In this document: piece after piece, positions 26,262 to 36,229 of the stretch | Layout: each line of letters opens with the position of its first letter | Position numbering within the stretch: position 1 is the stretch's first letter | Origin: Geobacter sp. | GTDB taxonomy: Bacteria; Desulfobacterota; Desulfuromonadia; Geobacterales; Geobacteraceae | Assembly (NCBI GenBank): GCA_003574885.1 | Contig: PJFC01000002.1 | Coordinates: forward strand, 1 to 64,000 | Length of the DNA stretch: 64,000 nt | Direction: 5' to 3' | The notes under the pieces: model-generated | Told to the model about the DNA's origin: nothing | The model's input: the letters and a program-made list of their open reading frames with translations, nothing else | The model's database searches: none | Translations under genes and position numbers: made by a program

Positions 26262-27352
26262 AAGTTCTCCTCATCAACAACGACAAGGGGTGGAGCGGTG
26301 GGCAGGAACACCTGAAGGACCTGGCTGGTGAGCTTGGGAGACTCGGGGTGGAGGTGCAGTTCGTGGTGCGGGCCGGATCCCGGTCCGATACCAGCTTCCG
26401 GGAGCTGGGGGTGCCGGTGCATTCCCTCCCCGGCCATGGTCTGGGAGACATCAAGGCTCTCTTTCAGCTGGTGCGGCTCCTCCGTCGGGAGCGTTTTGAC
26501 ATCGTTTCCGTGAACCGGGAGCATGATCTTTTTCTGACCGCCCTGGCTTGGCATCTGGCTTTCCCGCTGCGCAAACCGGGAAAGCTCATGATGAGCTATC
26601 ATACGTCCACCTCCCGCCGGCAGCTTCTTCTTGGGAGCGCCGATGCCATTCTTTGCATCTCCGAGCACGTGCGGACCAAGCTCCTTCAGGGCAATCCCGC
26701 AGTCGCCGACAAGGTGAGCGTGATCTACCATGGCATCGCCCTTGGCGTGGCTCCTGCGGCCGGGAAGTTCGACCGCAACCGTCCACGCCGCTTTTTCACG
26801 GGAGAAGGCTTTCCCCTCATCGGCATGGTCGGAGAGTTCTGGAAGAACCAGGGGGAACTGATTGGGATGATTCCGACCTTACGGCAGGCCTTTCCGGGGA
26901 TAAAGGTCGCTTTCGTCGGTGACAACACCGACGAGTGGTTAATCACACCTATCATGACCCAGGTCCGCGATCTCGGGTTGGAGGATGCCGTGATCTTCAC
27001 CGGCCGGCTGCCGCGGGAGCGGATTCCCGATGTTTTTTACGACTTCGACCTGTCGGTTACCACCCACCGCAACGAGGGGTTTGGTATCGTCCACCTGGAG
27101 AGCCTTGCTGCCGGAACGCCGGTTGTGACCTACGACGAGGGGGGAATGGTGGATATTTTCCAAGGCGAGGATATCGGTAAGGTGGTAACTGGTGGCTCTG
27201 CGGAGTTCACCGCTGCAGTGATCGACCTGCTGCAGGACGACGAGCGGCGCTTTTCCCTCGGCCGCAACGGCTATGATCTGGTGAAGCGTCAGTACTCACT
27301 TGCGTCAATGGGGCGCAGGTATCTGGAGTATTATCGGAACATGCTTGGTTGA
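26258..27352 (+). CDS. Glycosyltransferase family 4
   Basis: GT-B fold, 364 residues. The N-terminal NNDKGWSGGQEHLKDLA loop and the C-terminal nucleotide-sugar site (HRNEGFGIVHLESLAAGTPVV, an E-x7-E motif) are clear. The ATG at 26258 overlaps the preceding stop by 4 bases; a longer in-frame start at 26195 would lie inside the upstream gene. Probably a core glycosyltransferase; donor sugar cannot be deduced. Confidence 0.87.
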   Translation: MKVLLINNDKGWSGGQEHLKDLAGELGRLGVEVQFVVRAGSRSDTSFRELGVPVHSLPGHGLGDIKALFQLVRLLRRERFDIVSVNREHDLFLTALAWHLAFPLRKPGKLMMSYHTSTSRRQLLLGSADAILCISEHVRTKLLQGNPAVADKVSVIYHGIALGVAPAAGKFDRNRPRRFFTGEGFPLIGMVGEFWKNQGELIGMIPTLRQAFPGIKVAFVGDNTDEWLITPIMTQVRDLGLEDAVIFTGRLPRERIPDVFYDFDLSVTTHRNEGFGIVHLESLAAGTPVVTYDEGGMVDIFQGEDIGKVVTGGSAEFTAAVIDLLQDDERRFSLGRNGYDLVKRQYSLASMGRRYLEYYRNMLG

Positions 27353-27388
27353 AGATGCAGGGACAACTGTGGAGGAATATGGTGTTTC

Positions 27389-28618
27389 ATGAGGTTTGAG
27401 AACAGAAACCGGCTTATAGGTTGGATCGAAAAGTCGTATCCGGCCCTTTTTATACTGTTCGCTTTCAGCGTTTCATTTATAAAACCTGTTGCGGTCGGGT
27501 CGATGGTTTTACTGCTTGCGTTCTTTCCCTTACAGATACTGCTCGGAGGAAAACTCCATCGCGATAATCGCTGGTATACCCTCTCGGTACTGCAGTACCT
27601 GTTTGTCATCGCGCTGTCGCTTATCTACACGTACGACATGGACTTCGGCTTTCGGGCCATACGGTTCTGCAGTATAGCGATGGTGTCGGTCATACTGGCG
27701 GAAAAACTCCCGTCCCGTGATATGGCACAACGTATCCTTCACTCCTACGCTGTGGGGGGATCGGTATTGTCCCTGATCATCATCCATGAGGGGGTCGTGA
27801 AGCATATCGTTCGACCCGCCTACATCTGGATGGGAGTGCACGCGGGGAACCTGCTTCTGTTGTCGCTCGTGACTCTTGTTTCTCTCCTGCTCGGGGCTGA
27901 TTCTGCACGTCGCAAGGTTCTCTATGTCGTGGCCATTGTCGTGCACCTGTTTGCCTTTTATCTGAACGGTTCACGGGGTGCGTGGATCGCGTTTGCTGTC
28001 ATTCTGGCCTGCATTCCCTTTGTGGCTTTGGAAATACGCGCCTTTTGGAAGGTCTCATATTTTGCTGTGCTCCTGCTGGCCATGATGCTTGTAACAAGAG
28101 GAACCTATTTCCAGACCAAGCTCCACGAGGCAGTCACTGATGTAAGCCAGTATAAGGATGGAATCTCGGAGACCTCCCTTGGCGGTCGGTTTGAAATGTG
28201 GAAGGCGAGCGGCAGGATGTTTAGGGAGCATCCCCTCGTGGGGGTCGGTGCGGGGGACTGGGTCGATGAGTTCCAGAAGACCGCACGGCAGAGCAAATCC
28301 TCGGCATTCCTGATGCAGTTCAACCAGCCCCATAGCATCTACCTTGAGGCGCTGAGCACCCGTGGACTCATGGGATTTGCTTCGCTCCTTATGTTCATCT
28401 GTTATCCGGCTGTCTATGTCTGGCGGCGCAAGAGGCCGGAAACGGCTGTTTTTCGGAATCTTGTACTCTTCACGGTATTTGTCATGCTGATTTCGGGTTT
28501 AACGGACACGCTTACCAACGTCCGTTTCGTCTTCATGGCCTACTGTATACTTATCGGTGTCGGCATGTCCACGTTTGCCGGACCTGACGTTGCGGAGCGC
28601 ACTGTCCGCGAGGTTTGA
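27389..28618 (+). CDS. O-antigen ligase/polymerase family membrane protein (WaaL/Wzy type)
   Basis: The 409 residues form about 10-12 membrane helices with one large periplasmic loop (about 245-310). The loop holds GGRFEMWKASGRMF, HPLVGVGAGDW and QPHSIYLEALSTRGLMG, the arrangement of the Wzy_C/O-antigen ligase domain. Ligases join O-antigen from undecaprenyl diphosphate to the lipid A core in the periplasm. Its place among core genes and the ABC export route downstream favour WaaL over Wzy; the two cannot be separated firmly by sequence reading. Confidence 0.82.
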   Translation: MRFENRNRLIGWIEKSYPALFILFAFSVSFIKPVAVGSMVLLLAFFPLQILLGGKLHRDNRWYTLSVLQYLFVIALSLIYTYDMDFGFRAIRFCSIAMVSVILAEKLPSRDMAQRILHSYAVGGSVLSLIIIHEGVVKHIVRPAYIWMGVHAGNLLLLSLVTLVSLLLGADSARRKVLYVVAIVVHLFAFYLNGSRGAWIAFAVILACIPFVALEIRAFWKVSYFAVLLLAMMLVTRGTYFQTKLHEAVTDVSQYKDGISETSLGGRFEMWKASGRMFREHPLVGVGAGDWVDEFQKTARQSKSSAFLMQFNQPHSIYLEALSTRGLMGFASLLMFICYPAVYVWRRKRPETAVFRNLVLFTVFVMLISGLTDTLTNVRFVFMAYCILIGVGMSTFAGPDVAERTVREV

Positions 28619-28643
28619 CCGTGCACTACAACGGTGAGGCATA

Positions 28644-29660
28644 ATGAGATCGGTTGAATTCAACAATATCCTTATAATAAAACCGGGCGCTATCGGCGAC
28701 CTGCTCCAGCTAACCCCTGCAATCCGTGCCCTCCATGAGAAGTATCCCTTGGCCCGTATCTCCATCCTGGTGGGCTCGGCAGCCACGGCAGCCTTGTTCC
28801 AGCATAATCCCCTTGTCCACGAGGCGATTGTATTTGACAAGCGGGGCTCGCATCACTCCCTTTCTTCACTGGCCAGGCTCTGGCTACGGCTGTGCCGTGC
28901 CCGCTACGACCTTGTGGTGAATTTTCAGCGCAGCAATCTCAAGGCATGGTTCCTTGCCTCAGCCGCCTTCCCCTGCCGTGTCCTGGTTTATCGCAAGGCA
29001 ACCAGGAGAAGCGTGCATGCCGTGATCAACCATAGGGAGACCCTTGCCCCCCTCGGGATTTTACCGGGGGTTCTCTGTTTGGAGCTCTATCCGGGACAGG
29101 AAGCGGAACGGTACGCGGCCGACTTTTTCAGTGCCAACGGGCTTGATGGTAAAACCGTCATTGCCATAAATCCGGGAGCAAGTCATCCGGTCAATCGTTG
29201 GAGCACCGCGACCTTTGCCGCCCTTGCGGACCTGCTTGCTGACAGGTTGAAAGCGAGGGTGCTCATCATCGGCGGTGCCGACGATGAACCACTTGCCCAA
29301 GATATCGTTAACCGAACGTCCTCCAATCCCCTGGTCATGACCGGCAAAACCGACCTGCTGCAGCTGGGGGCCATCCTGAAACGCTGCAATCTGCTGGTGA
29401 CCGGTGATACAGGGCCTATGCATATTGCCACCGCCGTGGGAACAAAGGTCGTCGCCCTGTTCGGGGCAGCGGACCCCTTACGCACTGGGCCTGTTGGTGC
29501 GGGACATCGCATTCTTCAGGCTGCCGACGTTTCCTGTCTTCCCTGCCGGAGCCGCACCTGTACGAACGACGTTCAGCGGGAATGCATGGAGAAAATTACG
29601 GTAGAGATGGTAGAATCGGCAGTTCGGGAGATTCTCGGGGAGAAGGGAGGGGAGGGGTGA
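28644..29660 (+). CDS. Glycosyltransferase family 9 (heptosyltransferase-type)
   Basis: 338 residues with NILIIKPGAIGDLLQLTPAI at the N-terminus, INPGASHPVNRW in the middle and VTGDTGPMHIATAVGTKVVALFG near the C-terminus, all GT9 landmarks for ADP-heptose binding. A cysteine-rich tail (CLPCRSRTCTND) is similar to that of the GT9 protein at 23505. GAGG precedes the ATG. The stop overlaps the waaC start by 4 bases. Confidence 0.87.
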   Translation: MRSVEFNNILIIKPGAIGDLLQLTPAIRALHEKYPLARISILVGSAATAALFQHNPLVHEAIVFDKRGSHHSLSSLARLWLRLCRARYDLVVNFQRSNLKAWFLASAAFPCRVLVYRKATRRSVHAVINHRETLAPLGILPGVLCLELYPGQEAERYAADFFSANGLDGKTVIAINPGASHPVNRWSTATFAALADLLADRLKARVLIIGGADDEPLAQDIVNRTSSNPLVMTGKTDLLQLGAILKRCNLLVTGDTGPMHIATAVGTKVVALFGAADPLRTGPVGAGHRILQAADVSCLPCRSRTCTNDVQRECMEKITVEMVESAVREILGEKGGEG

Positions 29661-30718
29661 AAGTCCTCGTCGTCAAAATGTCCGCCCTGGGCGACATCAT
29701 CCATGCCCTGCCGGTGCTTGACTACCTGCACCGGGTGTCGCCCGGGATAGAAATCGACTGGGTCGTGGAGGAGCAGTTCCTGGATCTACTCGCCGATAAT
29801 CCGCTTATTGCCCGGCTGCAGCCTGTCCGGACCAAGACCTGGCGGAAACGGCCGCTGGCAAGGCAGACCCGGCAAGAGATCGGCCAGCTTAAGGCTACGC
29901 TGCGCGACAGGGGGTACGACCTGGTGTTCGACATCCAGGGGAACCTGAAAAGCGGTCTGGTGGACTGGCTGAGCGGAGTGGTAAACATTATCGGCTTCGC
30001 CAGCGATGTCCTTCAGGAAAAAGCCAATCTCTTTTTCACCACACGCCAGGTGCCGATACGGCGTACGGATCATCACGTGACCGACCAGTACCTGCGTCTG
30101 GTGAGCGTTCCCTTCGGCAAAGATTTCGCCGGTATGAATCTGGCGACGGACATTGTTACCTCTCCCGAGGATGACGGTGCGGCAGATGCCCTTCTCGCCA
30201 CCTTGGACGACGGGTTGGTTTTCCTGTTCCACTACGGGACGACATGGCAGACGAAGTTCTGGACGGAAAGCGGCTGGATCGAGCTGGGACGGGAGGTTCT
30301 CGAAAAGTTCCCCGCTTCCACGATTCTCTTTTCCTGGGGAAACGAGGAGGAACGACAGGTTGTGACACGTCTGGCAGCAGCAATCGGCAGCGGCGCCCGC
30401 GTCATCGAGCGCTATCCCCTGAAAGGACTGGTTGCCCTGCTGAAGAAAGTGGACCTGGTGGTCGGGGGGGATACGGGGCCGGTGCACCTGGCTGCCGCGG
30501 TCGGCACGCCGACGGTTTCCTTCTACCGGTCATCGGACGGCAGGAGGAGCGGGCCGCGGGGTAAGGGGCACGGGATCGTGCAGTCCCCCCTCCACTGCAC
30601 CAAATGTTTCCGTACGAAATGCGACAAAGACCTGGCCTGTCGGGAGAGTATCCATGTCTCCTCACTGCTGAAGGAAATCGAACGACTGCTGTCCGCTGTA
30701 CCCACCCCACTGTCCTGA
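29657..30718 (+). CDS. waaC: LPS heptosyltransferase I
   Basis: Adds the first heptose to Kdo. The N-terminus (MKVLVVKMSALGDIIHALPVLDYL) is the WaaC form of the GT9 motif, followed by VVEEQFLDLL, DIQGNLKSGLVDWLSG and GGDTGPVHLAAAVGTPTVSFY; 353 residues is a normal length. The GTG at 29657 follows GGGAGG with a 6-base gap and overlaps the upstream stop. An upstream in-frame start at 29582 would lie wholly inside the preceding gene. It is the last core gene before a 121-base gap. Confidence 0.87.
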   Translation: MKVLVVKMSALGDIIHALPVLDYLHRVSPGIEIDWVVEEQFLDLLADNPLIARLQPVRTKTWRKRPLARQTRQEIGQLKATLRDRGYDLVFDIQGNLKSGLVDWLSGVVNIIGFASDVLQEKANLFFTTRQVPIRRTDHHVTDQYLRLVSVPFGKDFAGMNLATDIVTSPEDDGAADALLATLDDGLVFLFHYGTTWQTKFWTESGWIELGREVLEKFPASTILFSWGNEEERQVVTRLAAAIGSGARVIERYPLKGLVALLKKVDLVVGGDTGPVHLAAAVGTPTVSFYRSSDGRRSGPRGKGHGIVQSPLHCTKCFRTKCDKDLACRESIHVSSLLKEIERLLSAVPTPLS

Positions 30719-30839
30719 CTATCGCCTACAATTAGATTGAATAAACGACCCCCGTAGTGTACTATACTTCGGTTTATCGGTGCTGGCCCTTCTCCCGGCA
30801 CGATGGCCCTGAATTTAATAGTATCGGAAGGCATCGGAC

Positions 30840-31881
<1,042 letters not shown>

Positions 31882-31889
<8 letters not shown>

Positions 31890-32847
31890 GTCGGCGCGGA
31901 TCTACGTAGCCGGTCATCGCGGGCTGGTTGGTTCGGCGATTGTGCGGAGGCTGCAACAGGACGGCTTCACCGATCTTGTCCTCCTGACGAGCAGTGAGCT
32001 CGACCTGCGGGACCAGGGCGCAGTCGCACGGTTTTTCGTGGCAGAGCGGCCGGAGTATGTCTTTCTTGCCGCCGCCAAGGTGGGGGGGATCGTCGCCAAC
32101 GATAGCTATCCGGCGGAGTTTATCTACGACAACCTGATGATCCAGACCAACGTCATCCACCATGCATGGCGAAACGGCGTCAAGAAGCTTCTTTTCCTCG
32201 GCAGTACCTGTATCTACCCCAAGCTTGCACCCCAGCCGATCAAAGAGGAGTACCTCCTTACCGGTCCCCTGGAGCCGACCAACGACGCCTATGCCGTTGC
32301 CAAGATTGCCGGCATCACCATGTGCAAGTCGTACAATCGCCAGTACGGAACCTCTTTCATCTCCGCCATGCCGACCAACCTCTATGGACCCAATGACAAC
32401 TTCGACCTGGAGACCTCCCATGTTCTTCCGGCCCTCTTGCGAAAGTTTCACGACGCCAAGGTCGCCGGTGCGGACAAGGTACTCGTCTGGGGGAGCGGTT
32501 CGCCTCTGCGGGAATTCGTGCATGTGGACGATGTGGCCGACGCCTGCGTCTTCCTGATGACACTCTCCGATGACGTAACCGCCTCACTCCTCAACCCTCA
32601 CTCCTCCCCCGGCTTCGTCAACATCGGCAGCGGCGAAGAGATCGGCATCAAAGAACTGGCGCTGCTCATCAGGGAGATCGTCGATTTCGACGGCGAACTG
32701 GTCTTTGACAGCAGCAAGCCGGACGGTACACCCCGCAAACTGTCGGACGTCTCGCGTTTGCATGAACTCGGCTGGAGGCACCGGTTAGGATTGCGTGAAG
32801 GAATACGCGCCACCTATGAGTGGTACCTTGGCGAGGCGGGCAAGTAG
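31882..32847 (+). CDS. fcl: GDP-L-fucose synthase
   Basis: Epimerises and reduces the Gmd product to GDP-L-fucose. The 321-residue length is exactly usual. [17 protein letters not shown] is the NADP site, [10 protein letters not shown] and YAVAKIAG carry the catalytic Ser and YxxxK, and [10 protein letters not shown] is a family motif. The ATG at 31882 inside the gmd end is chosen by the N-terminal alignment with the family; upstream codons belong to gmd in another frame. Confidence 0.95.
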
Positions 32848-32848
32848 A

Positions 32849-33859
32849 ATGGGAAAGGTCCTGGTCACCGGCGCTGCCGGATTCATCGGTTTTCATCTGG
32901 CGAAGCAGCTTCTGGCAAATGGCCACGATGTGACGGGACTGGACAACCTCAACGACTATTACGATGTCACGCTCAAAACCGTGCGGCTGCGTCAGCTGGA
33001 AGAAAATCCCCGTTACCGGTTCGCAAGGGCCGATCTTGTTGACCGGGAGGCCATGGAGCGCCTCTTCGCAGAGGGAGCTTTCCAGGTGGTCGTTCACCTC
33101 GCCGCCCAGGCTGGTGTCCGCCATTCCCTTACCAATCCCCATGCCTACGTCGACAGCAACCTCGTCGGTTTCCTCAATATACTGGAAGGGTGTCGTCACA
33201 ATCAGGTACAACACCTCGTCTTCGCCTCTTCCAGTTCTGTCTACGGCGCCAATACCTGCATCCCCTTTTCCGTTCATCACAACGTGGACCACCCTGTCTC
33301 CCTTTATGCCGCCACCAAAAAGGCCAATGAGCTGATGGCCCATTCCTACGCGAGCCTCTATAGCCTGCCGACCACCGGTCTTCGCTTCTTCACGGTGTAT
33401 GGTCCCTGGGGACGGCCGGACATGGCCTACTTTTCCTTTACCCGGGCGATCCTTGCCGGTCAGCCGATCGATGTCTTCAACAACGGTAGGATGGAGCGGG
33501 ACTTCACCTACATCGACGACGTCGTCGAAGGGGTCGTGCGGGTCATGGAGCGGATTCCCTCTTCCGATCCGGCATGGAACGGCGACCGGCCCGATCCCGG
33601 GACGAGCTATGCACCGTACAGGATCTACAACATCGGCAACAACCGGCCGGTGGAGCTGCTCCGCTTCATCGAGGTGCTGGAAGGGTGTCTCGGGAAAAAA
33701 GCGGTAAAAAACCTGCTCCCCATGCAGGCGGGGGATGTTCCTGCTACCTGTGCCGACGTGGACGACCTGATGCGGGATGTGGGGTTCAAGCCTTCGACCG
33801 GCATCGAAGAGGGGATTGGGCGGTTTGTGGCGTGGTATCGGGAGTACTACGGTATTTGA
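32849..33859 (+). CDS. NAD-dependent epimerase, UDP-glucuronate 4-epimerase-like
   Basis: Extended SDR of 336 residues with [15 protein letters not shown], the [14 protein letters not shown] stretch that marks UDP-glucuronate 4-epimerases (CapI/LspL type), [17 protein letters not shown] and [17 protein letters not shown]. It would make UDP-galacturonate for the polysaccharide. The ATG at 32849 lies 1 base after the fcl stop. Other uronic acid or hexose epimerase activities cannot be excluded. Confidence 0.86.
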   Translation: MGKVLVTGAAGFIGFHLAKQLLANGHDVTGLDNLNDYYDVTLKTVRLRQLEENPRYRFARADLVDREAMERLFAEGAFQVVVHLAAQAGVRHSLTNPHAYVDSNLVGFLNILEGCRHNQVQHLVFASSSSVYGANTCIPFSVHHNVDHPVSLYAATKKANELMAHSYASLYSLPTTGLRFFTVYGPWGRPDMAYFSFTRAILAGQPIDVFNNGRMERDFTYIDDVVEGVVRVMERIPSSDPAWNGDRPDPGTSYAPYRIYNIGNNRPVELLRFIEVLEGCLGKKAVKNLLPMQAGDVPATCADVDDLMRDVGFKPSTGIEEGIGRFVAWYREYYGI

Positions 33860-33883
33860 TTTGCCTGACCACAGGAGTAATCA

Positions 33884-33961
33884 ATGGATAAGGATCATCG
33901 TGAAATAGACGCAGAGAAATTCCCGAAATCCAAAAAGAGATCAGGCCTCGCTCAGTGGTGA
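33884..33961 (+). CDS. Possible 25-residue small protein
   Basis: An ATG with AGGAG 6 bases upstream opens a 25-codon frame (starts [13 protein letters not shown], ends KKRSGLAQW) in the 131-base gap before rmlA. The peptide is short and highly charged, with no signal or membrane segment. The ribosome binding site is better than that of rmlA itself. It could be a leader peptide, a real small protein or the relic of a lost gene. I do not recognise it. Confidence 0.35.
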   Translation: MDKDHREIDAEKFPKSKKRSGLAQW

Positions 33962-33990
33962 TTACAAACTTGAAAGGATTGGACAGTAGC

Positions 33991-34872
33991 ATGGCTATCA
34001 AAGGACTCATACTTGCCGGCGGTACCGGTAGCCGTCTGCATCCGGCGACCCTGGCTGTTTCCAAACAACTGTTGCCGGTTTTTGACAAGCCGATGATTTA
34101 TTATCCCCTGAGCACGCTCATGCTGGCAGGGATTCGCGACATACTCGTCATTTCCACTCCCCAGGATACGCCACGCTTCGAGCAACTCCTGGGAGACGGG
34201 AGCAGATGGGGGCTGAACCTCAAGTACGCCGTCCAACCGAGTCCTGATGGGCTGGCCCAGGCATTCATCATTGGCGAGGAGTTCATCGGACAGGACCGCT
34301 CTGCGCTGGTATTGGGAGACAACATCTTCTACGGGCACGATTTCCATCAGCTTCTGGGCAATGCCTGCAAGCGGGAGCAGGGGGCCAGCGTCTTTGCCTA
34401 CCATGTGCAGGATCCCGAGCGTTACGGCGTGGCGGAGTTCGATGCGACCGGCAAGGTGCTCTCTCTCGAAGAAAAGCCCGAACAGCCCAAATCCAACTAT
34501 GCGGTCACAGGGCTGTACTTCTATGACAACCAGGTCGTTGAACTGGCCAAGAACCTGAAGCCTTCACCCCGAGGAGAACTTGAAATAACAGATCTGAACC
34601 GGCTCTATCTTGACCAAGGGCAGCTGTCGGTCGAGATCATGGGGCGCGGCTATGCATGGCTCGATACCGGTACCCATGAAAGTCTTCTGGATGCAAGCCA
34701 GTTTGTAGCCACCCTGGAAAACCGTCAGGGCTTGAAGGTGGCCTGTCCAGAAGAGATAGCCTGGCGGCATAAATGGATAGACGATGAACAACTCAGCAAG
34801 CTTGCCACTCCGTTGGCCAAGAATGGTTATGGCAGATATTTGCTGGGATTATTAAAGCAGAAGGTGTATTGA
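33991..34872 (+). CDS. rmlA: Glucose-1-phosphate thymidylyltransferase
   Basis: Makes dTDP-glucose from dTTP and glucose-1-phosphate. 293 residues with [20 protein letters not shown] (nucleotide site), [26 protein letters not shown] and [11 protein letters not shown]. The ATG at 33991 matches the usual N-terminus ([11 protein letters not shown]); the ribosome binding site is poorly placed. rmlC follows after 1 base, but rmlB and rmlD are not in this window. Confidence 0.94.
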   Translation: MAIKGLILAGGTGSRLHPATLAVSKQLLPVFDKPMIYYPLSTLMLAGIRDILVISTPQDTPRFEQLLGDGSRWGLNLKYAVQPSPDGLAQAFIIGEEFIGQDRSALVLGDNIFYGHDFHQLLGNACKREQGASVFAYHVQDPERYGVAEFDATGKVLSLEEKPEQPKSNYAVTGLYFYDNQVVELAKNLKPSPRGELEITDLNRLYLDQGQLSVEIMGRGYAWLDTGTHESLLDASQFVATLENRQGLKVACPEEIAWRHKWIDDEQLSKLATPLAKNGYGRYLLGLLKQKVY

Positions 34873-34873
34873 T

Positions 34874-35422
34874 ATGCAGGCAACCAAACTTGAAATCCCG
34901 GAAGTTGTTCTTTTTGAACCCAAAGTGTTCGGTGATGAACGCGGGTTCTTTTTTGAGAGTTTCAATAATCGCGTATTTGAACAGGCAACTGGTCTGAAGC
35001 GCAACTTTGTCCAGGACAATCACTCCCGTTCTGCAAAAAATGTGCTGCGTGGTCTCCATTACCAAATCCAGCATTCCCAGGGTAAACTGGTGCGGGTAAT
35101 AAGGGGTGAAGTGTTCGATGTTGCGGTTGATATCCGCAAGAGTTCACCTACCTTCGGCAGATGGGTTGGCGCCTACCTTTCAGAAGAGAACAAACGGCAG
35201 CTCTGGGTACCGGAAGGTTTTGCCCATGGGTTTCTCGTCCTGTCGGATATGGCTGAGTTCCTGTACAAAACAAGCGATTTCTGGTATCCGGAGTACGAGC
35301 GAAGCATTCTCTGGAACGACCCGACCATTGCCATAGCATGGCCTCTTGAAGCCCAGACACCTTTGTTGGCGGCAAAAGATGCTGCCGGTGCATTGTTCGA
35401 GAAAGCGGAGTATTTTGCGTAA
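34874..35422 (+). CDS. rmlC: dTDP-4-dehydrorhamnose 3,5-epimerase
   Basis: Cupin-fold epimerase of the dTDP-L-rhamnose route, 182 residues. Catalytic landmarks are QDNHSRSAKNVLRGLHYQ (active-site His), the V-DIR segment and WVPEGFAHGFLVLSD, followed by YxxxxERSILWND. It needs dTDP-4-keto-6-deoxyglucose from an RmlB not encoded here. A homologue acting on C3 only is a possible alternative. Confidence 0.92.
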   Translation: MQATKLEIPEVVLFEPKVFGDERGFFFESFNNRVFEQATGLKRNFVQDNHSRSAKNVLRGLHYQIQHSQGKLVRVIRGEVFDVAVDIRKSSPTFGRWVGAYLSEENKRQLWVPEGFAHGFLVLSDMAEFLYKTSDFWYPEYERSILWNDPTIAIAWPLEAQTPLLAAKDAAGALFEKAEYFA

Positions 35423-36229
35423 ATGATGACATTGTTCAAAACCCTTCATTCCTTTCATACCAATCGAAACCTTATCTGGCAGATGACAAAGCGGGAAGTG
35501 GTAGGGCGCTATCGGGGTTCGGCCCTTGGCCTGCTCTGGTCATTCTTCAATCCTATCCTGATGCTGGTCATCTATACGTTTGTCTTTAGCGTCGTTTTTA
35601 AATCACGCTGGGGCACGGGTGAACAGAGTAAATTCGAGTTCGCACTTATTCTTTTTGCTGGGATGATCGTATTTAATCTGTTTGCGGAGTGCATCAATCG
35701 CGCTCCCACTCTGATTGTTGGTAATGTAAATTATGTCAAGAAAGTTGTTTTTCCCCTTGAGATTCTGCCGTTGGTTTATATGGGGGCAGCACTTTTCCAC
35801 GGTATCGTAAGTCTCAGTGTGCTGGTTATATTTAATCTGTTTGCTTCAGCTTCCTTGCCGTGGACCATGGTTTTTGCGCCAGTTGTTATGCTGCCGCTCC
35901 TGCTCATGACGCTCGGTGTCAGCTGGTTTCTGGCTTCATTTGGTGTGTTTGTTCGGGATGTTGCCCAGTCTATCGGTGTGCTGACGACGATCTTGATGTT
36001 TTTGACTCCCATCTTCTATCCTGTATCAGCTATCCCCGAAAAGTTTCGGATATTTATTTATATGAACCCGCTCACTTTTGTTGTTGAGCAGATGCGTGCT
36101 ATTTTGATTTGGGGGAAACTTCCGTCATGGTCCGGGTGGGGACTGTCCATGATGTTTGCTCTTCTGGTGGCGTGGGTCGGGCTAGTTTGGTTCCAGAAAA
36201 CGCGGAAGGGATTTGCCGATGTCCTCTGA
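35423..36229 (+). CDS. wzm: O-antigen ABC exporter permease Wzm
   Basis: ABC-2 family permease of 268 residues with six predicted membrane helices, among them GLLWSFFNPILMLVIYTFVFSVV and SIGVLTTILMFLTPIFYPVSA. The LIWQMTKREVVGRYRGS start is typical of polysaccharide and teichoic-acid export permeases. It forms the channel through which the undecaprenyl-linked O chain leaves the cytoplasm. The ATG follows the rmlC stop with no gap and the end overlaps wzt by 11 bases. The A+T content rises visibly from here on. Confidence 0.9.
   Translation: MMTLFKTLHSFHTNRNLIWQMTKREVVGRYRGSALGLLWSFFNPILMLVIYTFVFSVVFKSRWGTGEQSKFEFALILFAGMIVFNLFAECINRAPTLIVGNVNYVKKVVFPLEILPLVYMGAALFHGIVSLSVLVIFNLFASASLPWTMVFAPVVMLPLLLMTLGVSWFLASFGVFVRDVAQSIGVLTTILMFLTPIFYPVSAIPEKFRIFIYMNPLTFVVEQMRAILIWGKLPSWSGWGLSMMFALLVAWVGLVWFQKTRKGFADVL

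Noticed and set aside
30737-30768. Promoter for gmd (TTGAAT ... TATACT)
   Set aside because: The 20-base spacing is outside the usual range, so it is mentioned but not listed as a feature.
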